A stretch of 14,514 bases of DNA from Hadesarchaea archaeon (GCA_029880065.1 JAOUPD010000020.1:1-14514), one strand, 5' to 3'; numbered from the stretch's first letter, positions 7,062-13,896 are shown. Notes: generated by a model from the letters alone, not told the origin. Numbers and translations are program-made.

Positions 7062-8642
7062 TTGTATTTAGACTCATGGAGCGTACAGTATCTCATCGGC
7101 TTCGTGCTCGCCTTATTGATTTCAACGTACGTTTTTAGCAAACGAATGAAGAGCCGCACATACCAATTTTTCTTCGTATTTGGGTTTTCAGTTTCGATGT
7201 GGGCTCTATTTGCATTCCTTCATAGAAATGCATCGACTGCGGCTTTATCAAAAGATCTATTTAGGCTAGTAATGCTTTTTGCCCCGTTAGTCCAAGGATT
7301 CCTCATTTCCACAATACTTTATATTAAAGACGAAAAATGGTACTATCCTTTCGTCGCAGTTCCAACATTTATCTTGGGAATAAGTCTATTTGCACTCGCG
7401 CCATTCGATGTCATTTGGACTAGTTATGGATGGTCATATACGCTTCATAGCCCATGGTTTATGATTTATTCTATTTTCAGCGGTGTCTATCTTTTTGCTA
7501 TGATCATTATTTTAGCTATTAGAGTAAGGCGTTCCTTGGTACGGGCCTTAAGAAAAAAATACGCTCTTATCTTGGCAGGTTATGGTGTTTTCTATGGCAT
7601 TGGTATGGGTATAACAAACATTGCTATAAGTATGAACCCCCAATTTCCACCGGTTGGTGGGATATTATTGGCCGCAGCATTCCTTTTCATAGCCTACGCT
7701 ATATCCCTGCCAGCGGAAAAAATTATTCCCTCAAAAATCCGCTTTGGTTATCCCCTATTCCTAAACAAGCTCTTAGAGGTGACCCCCGGCAAGGAACTTG
7801 GTCAAAACGTCGTAGAGTTTAATAGATTCCTAGGAGTAACAGGGTTGAAAAAAGTTGTTTCTTTTGAAAAGGAGAAAATAACTCTTAATTCAGGTCAGTT
7901 GAATTCTTTGAATTTGCTGGGACCGGCGGAAAAAACTCTGGAATATCTTGATGAACATGATTGGGCAACCGAAGCAAGAGCCTATTACAAAGATGTGTTC
8001 ATTGATGTATACCTAACTACGAGGAAAAAATCCAAAAAAACCGCTGATGGGTGGTTCAAGGGAATGCTCCGCAAACATGGGGACTTCTTTTCTACCTACG
8101 GGATTATGGACGCAATACCTGAAGATGTTGAGTTACCCAAGGATGTTTTGGACGCTATCCTCAAAAGCATCTTGCCCAATAAATACAGGTTGAAGGGGGG
8201 CATCATCTACTTCATCATGGGGGATGGCGTCGAGAAGAGCTACAAATTCTTCACCGGACTGACGAAATACGCTAGGACCTTATGCCTCACGGGCACAGAT
8301 CCGCGGGAGGTCAGGAAGACCTACGGGTTGGAAGGAGTGTCCATTGTTTGGGTGACTTTCGAGAGATATGCGAAAGGGGAAACGATACCTCCGAACAAAC
8401 TTGACGAACTCACTGCCACGATCTCTGAATTCTTTGGAAAGGGGAAGGGCGTGGTATTTGTCGATTGTATAGACTCCATGGTGATGGCGAATGGTTTCAA
8501 GCGAGTGATGGGTTGGCTGAAAGGGGTGAAGAAGATAATGACCAAAAGCAAATCCAATCTGCTGGTCACGGTAGACCCAAACAGCTTTTCGAACAGGCAA
8601 TTAGCGGACATAGAGAAGGAAATGGAAAAGATTAAGGTATGA
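7062..8642 (+). CDS. Seven-transmembrane sensor-like protein with C-terminal DUF835 domain
   Basis: The 526-residue product starts with about seven hydrophobic helices (roughly 7-25, 33-53, 66-87, 94-114, 132-154, 167-190, 197-216), like 7TM receptor modules of signalling proteins. A cytoplasmic linker of unknown type spans about 225-370. The last 150 residues match DUF835, recognisable by TLCLTGTDPREVRKTYGL at 406-423, IPPNKLDEL at 442-450, GVVFVDCIDSMVMANGFKRV at 463-482 and LLVTVDPNSFS at 500-510. DUF835 is common in archaea and its activity is unknown. It has no Walker A loop, but its strand-helix order resembles the RecA/KaiC core. The start is TTG 7062, the only reasonable start after the preceding stop; the GGGGGTG run 15 bases upstream is a distant ribosome site. 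The stop overlaps an ATG of the UbiA frame (ATGA at 8639-8642). Confidence 0.85.
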   Translation: MYLDSWSVQYLIGFVLALLISTYVFSKRMKSRTYQFFFVFGFSVSMWALFAFLHRNASTAALSKDLFRLVMLFAPLVQGFLISTILYIKDEKWYYPFVAVPTFILGISLFALAPFDVIWTSYGWSYTLHSPWFMIYSIFSGVYLFAMIIILAIRVRRSLVRALRKKYALILAGYGVFYGIGMGITNIAISMNPQFPPVGGILLAAAFLFIAYAISLPAEKIIPSKIRFGYPLFLNKLLEVTPGKELGQNVVEFNRFLGVTGLKKVVSFEKEKITLNSGQLNSLNLLGPAEKTLEYLDEHDWATEARAYYKDVFIDVYLTTRKKSKKTADGWFKGMLRKHGDFFSTYGIMDAIPEDVELPKDVLDAILKSILPNKYRLKGGIIYFIMGDGVEKSYKFFTGLTKYARTLCLTGTDPREVRKTYGLEGVSIVWVTFERYAKGETIPPNKLDELTATISEFFGKGKGVVFVDCIDSMVMANGFKRVMGWLKGVKKIMTKSKSNLLVTVDPNSFSNRQLADIEKEMEKIKV

Positions 8643-8682
8643 CTGATTTACGGTATGGTGTATGGACTAAAAGTTCGATAAC

Positions 8683-8712
8683 GTTATATAGAACCAATCA
8701 AACTGAAGGAGG
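8683..8712 (+). promoter_or_regulatory. Internal TATA-like box and Shine-Dalgarno site for the UbiA-type gene
   Basis: GTTATATAG at 8683-8691 would start transcription near 8713. AGGAGG at 8707-8712 precedes TTG 8717 by four bases. The Shine-Dalgarno site favours TTG 8717 over the ATG at 8639 that overlaps the previous stop. A transcript started here would only just include the AGGAGG, so the site may serve mainly the read-through operon mRNA. Confidence 0.45.
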
Positions 8713-8716
8713 AAAA

Positions 8717-9610
8717 TTGAAAAGCGAGGGTGACAAAATTCAAAATCACGACATGAAGAAAATAACGAAGGGAGTATTTTGGATACACAGGCCACAGCTT
8801 TCTGTAATGGCGTTTCTTATTTCTATTGCCGGGATTTCCTTAGCGGGCAGGTTTGATTTGGTTCTGATGTTGGAGGTGGGTCTCTTATTCTGGTTTATAC
8901 AGTGTATAGCTCACCCAATAAATGACTACACCGACAGAGAATCAGATAAAACTGGCAGGCCAACTGCGCCTATCCCTGCAAAATTGTTAACTTTAAAGCA
9001 AGTCAAAATTGTTATCGGTTTGGATTACATTATTGCGGCAATCTTAATCTTAATCATGCCTCTGAATCTCCCGGTTAAAATTTTAGCGACAATTGCCGTT
9101 GTTCACACTTACATATTTTCTGCTCCCCCTATCCGAACGAATGCGAGAGGCATTTTAGCGAGTCTTACAATAGCATCCGTGGTTATTGTAGCATTCATAG
9201 GCGGGTGGACATCAGCGGTTGGATGGAGATATGACCTCGTTCTCGTACTCCTGTCTTTGCATATAGGTTCTACGCACATGACTGCGAAAAATGTTGCTGA
9301 TATTATTGATATGAACTCAGACAAAAAATCCGGACGTGTTACGCTTCCTATGCAGATTGGTATTAACAAATCGTTTTACGTAGCCGCTTTTTTTGGAACA
9401 TTCGCCGTTTTTTTGTTTTTCTTAGCAGGTTTCTTCGGTCGTATGAATATTCTTTACTGGGTCGCGGGTATAGTCGGTTCCATTATTACTTTTCTGTGTC
9501 TTTTCTATTTTCAAAAAGACTTTGGTAAGGTAACAGGAAGAAAATATTTTGAAATATCCACGCTGCCAACATTTATATTTCCTATCGCAATAATATTGGG
9601 ATTTCTTTAA
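8717..9610 (+). CDS. UbiA-superfamily polyprenyl transferase
   Basis: From TTG 8717 the product is 297 residues, the normal UbiA size. The first aspartate motif is NDYTDRESDKTGRP at 69-82 (N69, D70, D73, D77) and the second is DIIDMNSDKKSG at 195-206 (D195, D198, D202). Both bind Mg-diphosphate of the prenyl donor. YIFSAPPIR at 132-140 is the family's YSxPP-type loop. The rest is eight or nine hydrophobic helices, so it is an integral membrane enzyme. It should move a prenyl chain onto an acceptor such as a quinone precursor, an aromatic ring, glycerophosphate (archaeal lipid) or a tetrapyrrole; the acceptor cannot be read. The frame is open back to ATG 8639, which overlaps the DUF835 stop, but the first 26 residues from there look unlike a UbiA N-terminus. 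ATG 8753 is a third option. Confidence 0.88.
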   Translation: MKSEGDKIQNHDMKKITKGVFWIHRPQLSVMAFLISIAGISLAGRFDLVLMLEVGLLFWFIQCIAHPINDYTDRESDKTGRPTAPIPAKLLTLKQVKIVIGLDYIIAAILILIMPLNLPVKILATIAVVHTYIFSAPPIRTNARGILASLTIASVVIVAFIGGWTSAVGWRYDLVLVLLSLHIGSTHMTAKNVADIIDMNSDKKSGRVTLPMQIGINKSFYVAAFFGTFAVFLFFLAGFFGRMNILYWVAGIVGSIITFLCLFYFQKDFGKVTGRKYFEISTLPTFIFPIAIILGFL

Positions 9611-9617
9611 AACAATA

Positions 9618-9626
9618 ATTTAAATT
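9618..9626 (+). promoter_or_regulatory. TATA-like box for the microprotein/TM protein/kinase unit
   Basis: ATTTAAATT lies just after the UbiA stop. Counting 26 bases from its centre gives about 9648, matching the GTG start of the 39-codon frame at 9650. This indicates a leaderless mRNA for the downstream unit. Confidence 0.5.
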
Positions 9627-9649
9627 TAGATTTGGCCTTAAGATATTGG

Positions 9650-9769
9650 GTGCGGGCAGTGCTTGATGATGAGAAGAGAAGAAAGTTATCGCGACTAATT
9701 ATTTGCAAAACGTGCGAAATGTTATCGAGGTGTAACCCTAAAGAATGGAAAGAGGAAGAAAATGTTTGA
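9650..9769 (+). CDS. Candidate 39-residue three-cysteine microprotein, probably leaderless
   Basis: A GTG at 9650 opens a 39-codon frame ending at TGA 9767-9769. The peptide is strongly charged: an N-terminal DDEKRRKLSR helix, then CKTCEMLSRC at 19-28 (C19, C22, C28), then a KEWKEEE tail. The CxxC-x5-C pattern suggests metal or redox binding, but a fourth ligand is missing unless supplied by another chain. Two facts support it as a gene. A TATA-like box ends 24 bases upstream so that transcription would start on the GTG. Its stop also overlaps by eight bases the ATG (9762) of the membrane protein, as in translational coupling. I recognise no family. It could still be chance, since 39 codons is short. 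Confidence 0.5.
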   Translation: MRAVLDDEKRRKLSRLIICKTCEMLSRCNPKEWKEEENV

Positions 9770-10049
9770 GTCATTGATTGTTTTGTTTGTGAGTTTTGGG
9801 CTTGTGCTTGTCATTTACTCCGTTCTCAACGTTTTCAAGGCCCTGAAATTCCTTCGCTTTCCTAGGCTTTTAATGCCCATAGGATTGGGCTTCATTGGTG
9901 GCACAATACTATCTGTGGGGATTCTCTTCCTATATCTGGGTGGGGTTCTCGACGAGCATGGATGGATCATTTTCATTTATCCGTGTGTTAGCGGACTCCT
10001 ATCTATCCGCGCAGTTTTCGTTCTTAGGAGGAAATTGCGTGCTAGTTGA
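9762..10049 (+). CDS. Small three-helix membrane protein, unknown function
   Basis: The 95 residues contain three hydrophobic helices at about 4-24, 37-60 and 66-87, joined by a basic loop (KALKFLRFPR at 26-35) and closed by the basic tail RRKLRAS. There is no enzymatic motif and I do not recognise a family. An AGAGGA ribosome-binding site sits just before ATG 9762. Its start overlaps the cysteine microprotein by eight bases, and its end overlaps the histidine kinase start by 11 bases. All three should therefore be made together, and this protein probably sits in the membrane beside the kinase's own three helices, perhaps as a sensory or regulatory subunit (inference). Confidence 0.7.
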   Translation: MFESLIVLFVSFGLVLVIYSVLNVFKALKFLRFPRLLMPIGLGFIGGTILSVGILFLYLGGVLDEHGWIIFIYPCVSGLLSIRAVFVLRRKLRAS

Positions 10050-11976
10050 CGTACTCGCAATACTCGGCATTGGCGTAATGTCAATAACGTGCGTTTTAGT
10101 ACGTTACTTACCACTAAGTTCCAAACTTCGGGATTATATCGCGACTTCGGCTCTTTTCGCGATAATTGTCTGGGTATTACTTTATATTTTTATCAAAACC
10201 GGACAGGATGTATTTATCCTGATTTTAGCGATATCTACTTTCATCTCGTCTATTTTCGGAGCATTATCTGGTAGAGAAATATTAAAAATTGCCCGCATGC
10301 CAAAATTTATGTTAAAGGGGCTCGAGAAAACTCTTATTAAAAAACATGTAATTTTGCTTGAAACCTACGCCGAGTTAACAAATAGAATATTGAGTCGCAT
10401 AATCCTTATTTGTGATATCAAAGTAATTAAAAAAATATTTGACAAGAGTGTGGAAGACCACCCAATTCTCCAAGGGGGTTGGTCAAAGGAAAACACGATA
10501 AACGCGGATGCGATGTTAAAGAATCTTGGAGGAACAAGCGAGGAAGAATCTGAGCCCAAGTTACTAAAGGCATTTTCGAGTCTTACTTCAGGGTTCATCG
10601 ACTTGTACAGCAAAGTCACTTCACACGACCGCGCAACCGCGATGGCAGCAGCAGTAATAAGAGAGGTGGGAATCGAGCGACACGACGGAATCTTAGGGAG
10701 AGTCGGGGTACCGCTTGGTAAATATGATGAACTCTTATACGAACGTGGAATATTGCTCCATCTACCAAGTGGTGTAGGCACACATGGTAAAGCGAAAACC
10801 TTTGCATTCATGGTGTTCAAAGATCTCCTTGAGTCACTTTTAAAGCAATGCGCGCCTGAGACCATCAAGGTGATTAGAGATCGGCTCAGAGAGCTCACCG
10901 AGAGAAAATCGATGATCATCGGGGTCAAAATAGCCGACGATGGAACGGTGGATATCAGCAAGTTCTATAAAGGCATTGAAGGATTACCTGTCGAGAAGAG
11001 TGTTGAGGAGGTACTCTCCGCCTCTTCCGCTGCAATGAGTGTTTGTTTTCCTATTATTCAGAAAGATATAGGCTTTAGTCGTGTGAAAAAAATCACGGAA
11101 AATGCTTTTTACTCAAATATCTTCGAAAAGATGCCCAAAGAGTTCGACTTATTGGCAACTTTTTTAAAAATCAGCGAGGCACTGCCTGAAGGTGTGCTGG
11201 AAAAAGAAAAGTTAGCTTTCTTGAGCAAGAAAGAATTGGAGCGAAGGGTAAGGGAACGAACCGTAGAATTGGAAAAAGCCTACAAAGAATTGAAAGCACT
11301 GGACCGTATGAAAGATGAATTTCTCAACATGACCTCACATGAGTTGAAAACCCCGCTGACCTCCATAAACAGCTTTCTGCAGTTAATGGGTAGTGAAAAA
11401 TTGGGAAAAATTACCAAAAAACAAAAGAATGCCATGAAAACCATTTCTCAAGAGCTGAAGCGTCTTAGGAGTTCGATCGATAAAATTTTAGATACATCTA
11501 AGCTGGAATCGGGGCGCATAAAACCTGAGATGAGAAATTTGCTACTAGCAGAGCTCATTCAAAATACGGTTAAAAGCATGAAACTGTTGGCCAATCAAAA
11601 ACGGATTACCCTCACTCAAAAAATAGCCAAATTGCCGTTTATCAAGGCCGATGAGTGGCAGCTGACGGAGCTCATGATTAATTTGATCGATAATGCAATT
11701 AAATTCACTCCGGAAGGAGGCAGGATCACGATTGAGGCCAAAAAGAATAAAAATAATATTTTAGTCGAGGTAAAGGACACAGGCATAGGAGTAGCCAAGA
11801 AGGACATGCCCAAACTGTTTACAAAGTTCTTCCAGGTTGAGCACGCCGTTCCAGGTGCTGGTATGGGATTGCGCATATGCAAGATAATCGTGGAGGTGCA
11901 TGGTGGAAAAATAGGAGTGAAGAGTAGACTAGGGAAAGGTTCAACATTCTTTTTCACGCTGCCAATAAAGAAATAG
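10039..11976 (+). CDS. Membrane-bound sensor histidine kinase
   Basis: From GTG 10039 the protein is 645 residues. AGGAGG at 10026-10031 lies seven bases upstream and fixes this start. A longer reading from ATG 9895 would overlap most of the membrane protein gene and is rejected. Three transmembrane helices (about 1-22, 32-53, 57-77) are followed by a roughly 310-residue cytoplasmic region (80-390) that I cannot assign, then a coiled coil (about 395-425). The dimerisation helix carries the phosphorylated H434 (MTSHELKTPL). The ATPase has N548/N552 (MINLIDNAIKFTPEGG), DTGIG at 580-584 and GMGLRI near 608-613. All catalytic boxes are intact. The kinase half looks like common bacterial HisKA/HATPase proteins. 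The orphan receiver protein at 4798 is the obvious partner within the window. Confidence 0.94.
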   Translation: MLVDVLAILGIGVMSITCVLVRYLPLSSKLRDYIATSALFAIIVWVLLYIFIKTGQDVFILILAISTFISSIFGALSGREILKIARMPKFMLKGLEKTLIKKHVILLETYAELTNRILSRIILICDIKVIKKIFDKSVEDHPILQGGWSKENTINADAMLKNLGGTSEEESEPKLLKAFSSLTSGFIDLYSKVTSHDRATAMAAAVIREVGIERHDGILGRVGVPLGKYDELLYERGILLHLPSGVGTHGKAKTFAFMVFKDLLESLLKQCAPETIKVIRDRLRELTERKSMIIGVKIADDGTVDISKFYKGIEGLPVEKSVEEVLSASSAAMSVCFPIIQKDIGFSRVKKITENAFYSNIFEKMPKEFDLLATFLKISEALPEGVLEKEKLAFLSKKELERRVRERTVELEKAYKELKALDRMKDEFLNMTSHELKTPLTSINSFLQLMGSEKLGKITKKQKNAMKTISQELKRLRSSIDKILDTSKLESGRIKPEMRNLLLAELIQNTVKSMKLLANQKRITLTQKIAKLPFIKADEWQLTELMINLIDNAIKFTPEGGRITIEAKKNKNNILVEVKDTGIGVAKKDMPKLFTKFFQVEHAVPGAGMGLRICKIIVEVHGGKIGVKSRLGKGSTFFFTLPIKK

Positions 11977-12030
11977 GCATCTGTTAATAACCATCTTTCA
12001 TGATTCCCGACATCCAGAGATATTTTATCA

Positions 12031-12041
12031 ATTATTTTTTG
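12031..12041 (+). terminator. Possible T-rich transcription stop after the kinase gene
   Basis: The stretch ATTATTTTTTG is the only T run in the 113-base spacer after the kinase stop. Archaeal termination often needs only a U-rich tract. There is no strong hairpin in front of it, so the call rests on base composition and position. Confidence 0.3.
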
Positions 12042-12053
12042 TTGAAAGGAAAC

Positions 12054-12062
12054 CTTTTATTC
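12054..12062 (+). promoter_or_regulatory. TATA-like box of the KaiC-like ATPase gene
   Basis: CTTTTATTC lies about 32 bases before ATG 12090, giving an expected transcription start near 12084. That would make the ATPase mRNA almost leaderless. No Shine-Dalgarno site is visible directly before the ATG, which fits. Confidence 0.4.
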
Positions 12063-12089
12063 AAACCTTGATAATCTCTATCGGATTAC

Positions 12090-12932
12090 ATGCACAATTT
12101 TCTAAAACGGACGGAGAAGGAACCGCCCTTAGAGGTAACAGTGAAAAAGCTGGCGAAGGAACGGAAAAAACGTGAAAGAGAGGTTGAGAGCCCTGAATGG
12201 GTGAAAACTGGGGTTCCCGGATTTGATGATTTAATAGAGGAAGGGGGCATCCCAAAAGGCGCAAACGTCCTCATTTCGGGAGGGCCGGGGACCGGAAAAA
12301 CGATTTTCTGTCTACAGACCCTTTATAACGCGGTCCGCAACGGACATAAATGCCTTTATATCACATTTGAAGAATCGCCGGAGAGGTTGAAAAAACACAT
12401 GAGGCAATTTGGCTGGAAAATCGACACCGTTGAGGAAAATGATTTATTCGTCATAAAAAGGTTGGATCCATTCAGCATAGCGAGGGCTGTCGAGGCGTTA
12501 CTTGCAAAGGCCGCAGGCCAGTTGCCGATGGGAATGAAAGGAATGCCAAAAGTGATCCCTGATGGTTTCAACCCGTACATGATTGCGATGGATTCAATCT
12601 CTGCCCTTGAATCGGCGTTCACAGGAAAACCAGAGAGTTACAGAATTTATATAGAACAACTATTCAGGCTTTTTGAGATGGCTGGAACGATGACATTTTT
12701 GATAACAGAAACGGAGGAGGCCCCGAAGAGGTACTCAAGAACTGGCGTGGAAGAATTTCTCGCGGATGGTGTCTTCGTCTTTTACTACGGCAAGGTGCGA
12801 GATATAAGGTTGAGGGCCATTGAAATCCTAAAGTTGAGAGGAGCGAAGCACGTAAACAAAATCGTGCCCCTCCACATAACCAATAAAGGCCTAGAGGTCT
12901 TTCCTGGCGAACGCATTTTCGAGGTTGAGTAG
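12090..12932 (+). CDS. KaiC-like RecA-fold ATPase (active-site motifs intact)
   Basis: The 280-residue protein has a highly charged N-terminal extension (1-35), then the KaiC-type opening VKTGVPGFDDLIEEGGIPKG at 38-57. Walker A is GGPGTGKT at 64-71. The paired catalytic glutamates are E94/E95 in YITFEESPERL. Walker B is MIAMDS at 164-169, and LLITETEE-type sensor residues sit near 204-210. It is a single-domain member of the archaeal KaiC/RadA-like ATPases (PF06745 type), cytoplasmic. KaiC-like ATPases have been proposed as signalling hubs in archaea, but the partner of this one is unknown. It sits directly after the histidine kinase on the same strand and converges on a degenerate paralogue, so a role in the same signalling unit is plausible. 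An insert rich in Gly, Met and Pro (about 143-160) precedes Walker B. Confidence 0.92.
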   Translation: MHNFLKRTEKEPPLEVTVKKLAKERKKREREVESPEWVKTGVPGFDDLIEEGGIPKGANVLISGGPGTGKTIFCLQTLYNAVRNGHKCLYITFEESPERLKKHMRQFGWKIDTVEENDLFVIKRLDPFSIARAVEALLAKAAGQLPMGMKGMPKVIPDGFNPYMIAMDSISALESAFTGKPESYRIYIEQLFRLFEMAGTMTFLITETEEAPKRYSRTGVEEFLADGVFVFYYGKVRDIRLRAIEILKLRGAKHVNKIVPLHITNKGLEVFPGERIFEVE

Positions 12933-12991
12933 AAATTAAATTATGTGTTGTTAGCCAAGCGTCTAAGTAATCATGGGAAGTGCGGCGGATA

Positions 12992-13738
12992 TCAACCTTC
13001 TGAAGTGATTCCCCAACCCTTTAAAATAATTCCCTTGTGGGTTAACTTGTATGGGGTTGGCTTCATGACGTAATCTATTCCGGGCATTTTTTTAACTGTC
13101 AGCCAGCGATGGTATTTTTCTTTACCCCTCAATGATAGTTCGAACACAGCGTCGACAAAATCCATCGCCCAGCTCACGGTTGTCGAATTATGCGAGTTCG
13201 GATTTAATATGAAAATTCCTATGCTTCCCTGAAGCTTGGCTGCCACGGTTAGGTGCCTCATGAGCTTCAAAACGGGGGCATCTCCCGCAAAGAGCATCAG
13301 TGCAGAAAAGGTGTGATGGACAAATCTTAAGTTGTTATCTGCTTTCTCACCCAGAGAGGCTCTAGCCAAGGTAATGGTTCGGTGGACTTTGCTCAAATCG
13401 CTTATGTCTTCTATGACGTGCTCTACATCTGTCGGAGTTTGTTTGAGCCCGGCGGCTTGCGTGTATCCATCGATTATTTGTAGCTTTCCCGCCTTCTCAT
13501 ATGGTCTCACGTTAAATTCGAGGTCATCGGCAAGCGACCTGACAAAAGGAGGTGGCTGGTTGTAAGAAACGAACTGGCCGTATTCACCCTTTGCCAGACC
13601 TTCGCAAAGGATTTTCATGGCGAAAGTTGCACCTTTTGTTCCCGGCTCTTCAAGCAAAAGTATGGACGTTCCTCGGGGGATTCCACCACCCAAAAATTCA
13701 TCTAAACCCTTGATACCTGTCTTTGCCAACTTTTCCAA
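12992..13738 (-). CDS. Degenerate KaiC-like protein (predicted non-catalytic paralogue)
   Basis: From TTG 13738 the product is 248 residues. It starts like a KaiC-type ATPase (LAKTGIKGLDEFLGGGIPRG at 4-23), followed by the strand TSILLLEEP. The Walker A position reads EEPGTKGATF instead of GxxGxGKT, so the lysine-threonine pair is lost. The catalytic Glu-Glu position reads VSYNQPPP at 57-64. The Walker B strand reads RFVHHTFSAL at 138-147 with no aspartate. The fold seems kept while ATP hydrolysis is unlikely. It is a possible scaffold or regulator of the intact ATPase it faces. The frame extends to TTG 13771, but the TATA-like box at 13774-13782 predicts transcription from about 13752, and GGGAGGG at 13746-13752 lies seven bases before TTG 13738. 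I therefore prefer the shorter start. Confidence 0.82.
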   Translation of the reverse strand: MEKLAKTGIKGLDEFLGGGIPRGTSILLLEEPGTKGATFAMKILCEGLAKGEYGQFVSYNQPPPFVRSLADDLEFNVRPYEKAGKLQIIDGYTQAAGLKQTPTDVEHVIEDISDLSKVHRTITLARASLGEKADNNLRFVHHTFSALMLFAGDAPVLKLMRHLTVAAKLQGSIGIFILNPNSHNSTTVSWAMDFVDAVFELSLRGKEKYHRWLTVKKMPGIDYVMKPTPYKLTHKGIILKGWGITSEG

Positions 13739-13745
13739 AAATCCA

Positions 13746-13782
13746 CCCTCCCAATTTTTTTGAGCCTCCAAGCTTATATTAA
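13746..13782 (-). promoter_or_regulatory. TATA-like box and Shine-Dalgarno site of the degenerate KaiC-like gene
   Basis: On the minus strand, TTAATATAA (13774-13782) is followed about 26 bases later by GGGAGGG (13746-13752) and then TTG 13738. This spacing argues for the 13738 start and for a very short leader. Confidence 0.5.
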
Positions 13783-13788
13783 TTGTAC

Positions 13789-13826
13789 CTTTCCTTTATT
13801 AGTATTTCTTTCCTCTATTAGTATTT
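13789..13826. repeat. Tandem 19-bp direct repeat next to a promoter
   Basis: CTTTCCTTTATTAGTATTT at 13789-13807 is repeated at 13808-13826 with a single change (T to C at the eighth base). A looser partial third copy may follow (TTACTTTATTAAATTAC, about 13826-13842). Seen from the minus strand, the copies lie directly upstream of the TATA box of the degenerate KaiC-like gene. They have the size and placement of tandem binding sites for an activator or repressor, but could also be slipped-strand duplication. Confidence 0.7.
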
Positions 13827-13869
13827 TTACTTTATTAAATTACTTTTTTTTCCAAGAATTGGGTATTTT

Positions 13870-13875
13870 TTTAAA
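13870..13875 (+). promoter_or_regulatory. TATA-like box of the zinc-ribbon/HTH gene
   Basis: TTTAAA preceded by a T run. Counting 26 bases from its centre gives about 13898, on top of ATG 13897. This is the expected geometry for a leaderless archaeal mRNA. Confidence 0.45.
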
Positions 13876-13896
13876 GGCAAAATCCCATGTTGGCTC

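Noticed and set aside
8639..8716. Extra N-terminal 26 residues of the UbiA protein from ATG 8639
   Set aside because: The Shine-Dalgarno site at 8707-8712 and the normal UbiA length support TTG 8717; the extension has no membrane segment or motif.
9895..10038. Longer histidine kinase starting at ATG 9895
   Set aside because: It would overlap half of the small membrane protein gene in another frame. AGGAGG placed seven bases before GTG 10039 gives a better start, and the extra 48 residues look like an out-of-frame translation.
10365..10961. A 198-codon minus-strand frame
   Set aside because: It is antisense to the kinase's central region and is rich in serine and leucine with no domain, as expected for a mirror of a coding frame.
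13739..13771. TTG 13771 as start of the degenerate KaiC-like protein
   Set aside because: It lies only a few bases from the TATA-like box, probably upstream of the transcription start; TTG 13738 has a well-placed GGGAGGG.
13789..13842. CRISPR-like repeats
   Set aside because: The two 19-bp copies are directly adjacent with no spacers, and there are no cas genes.
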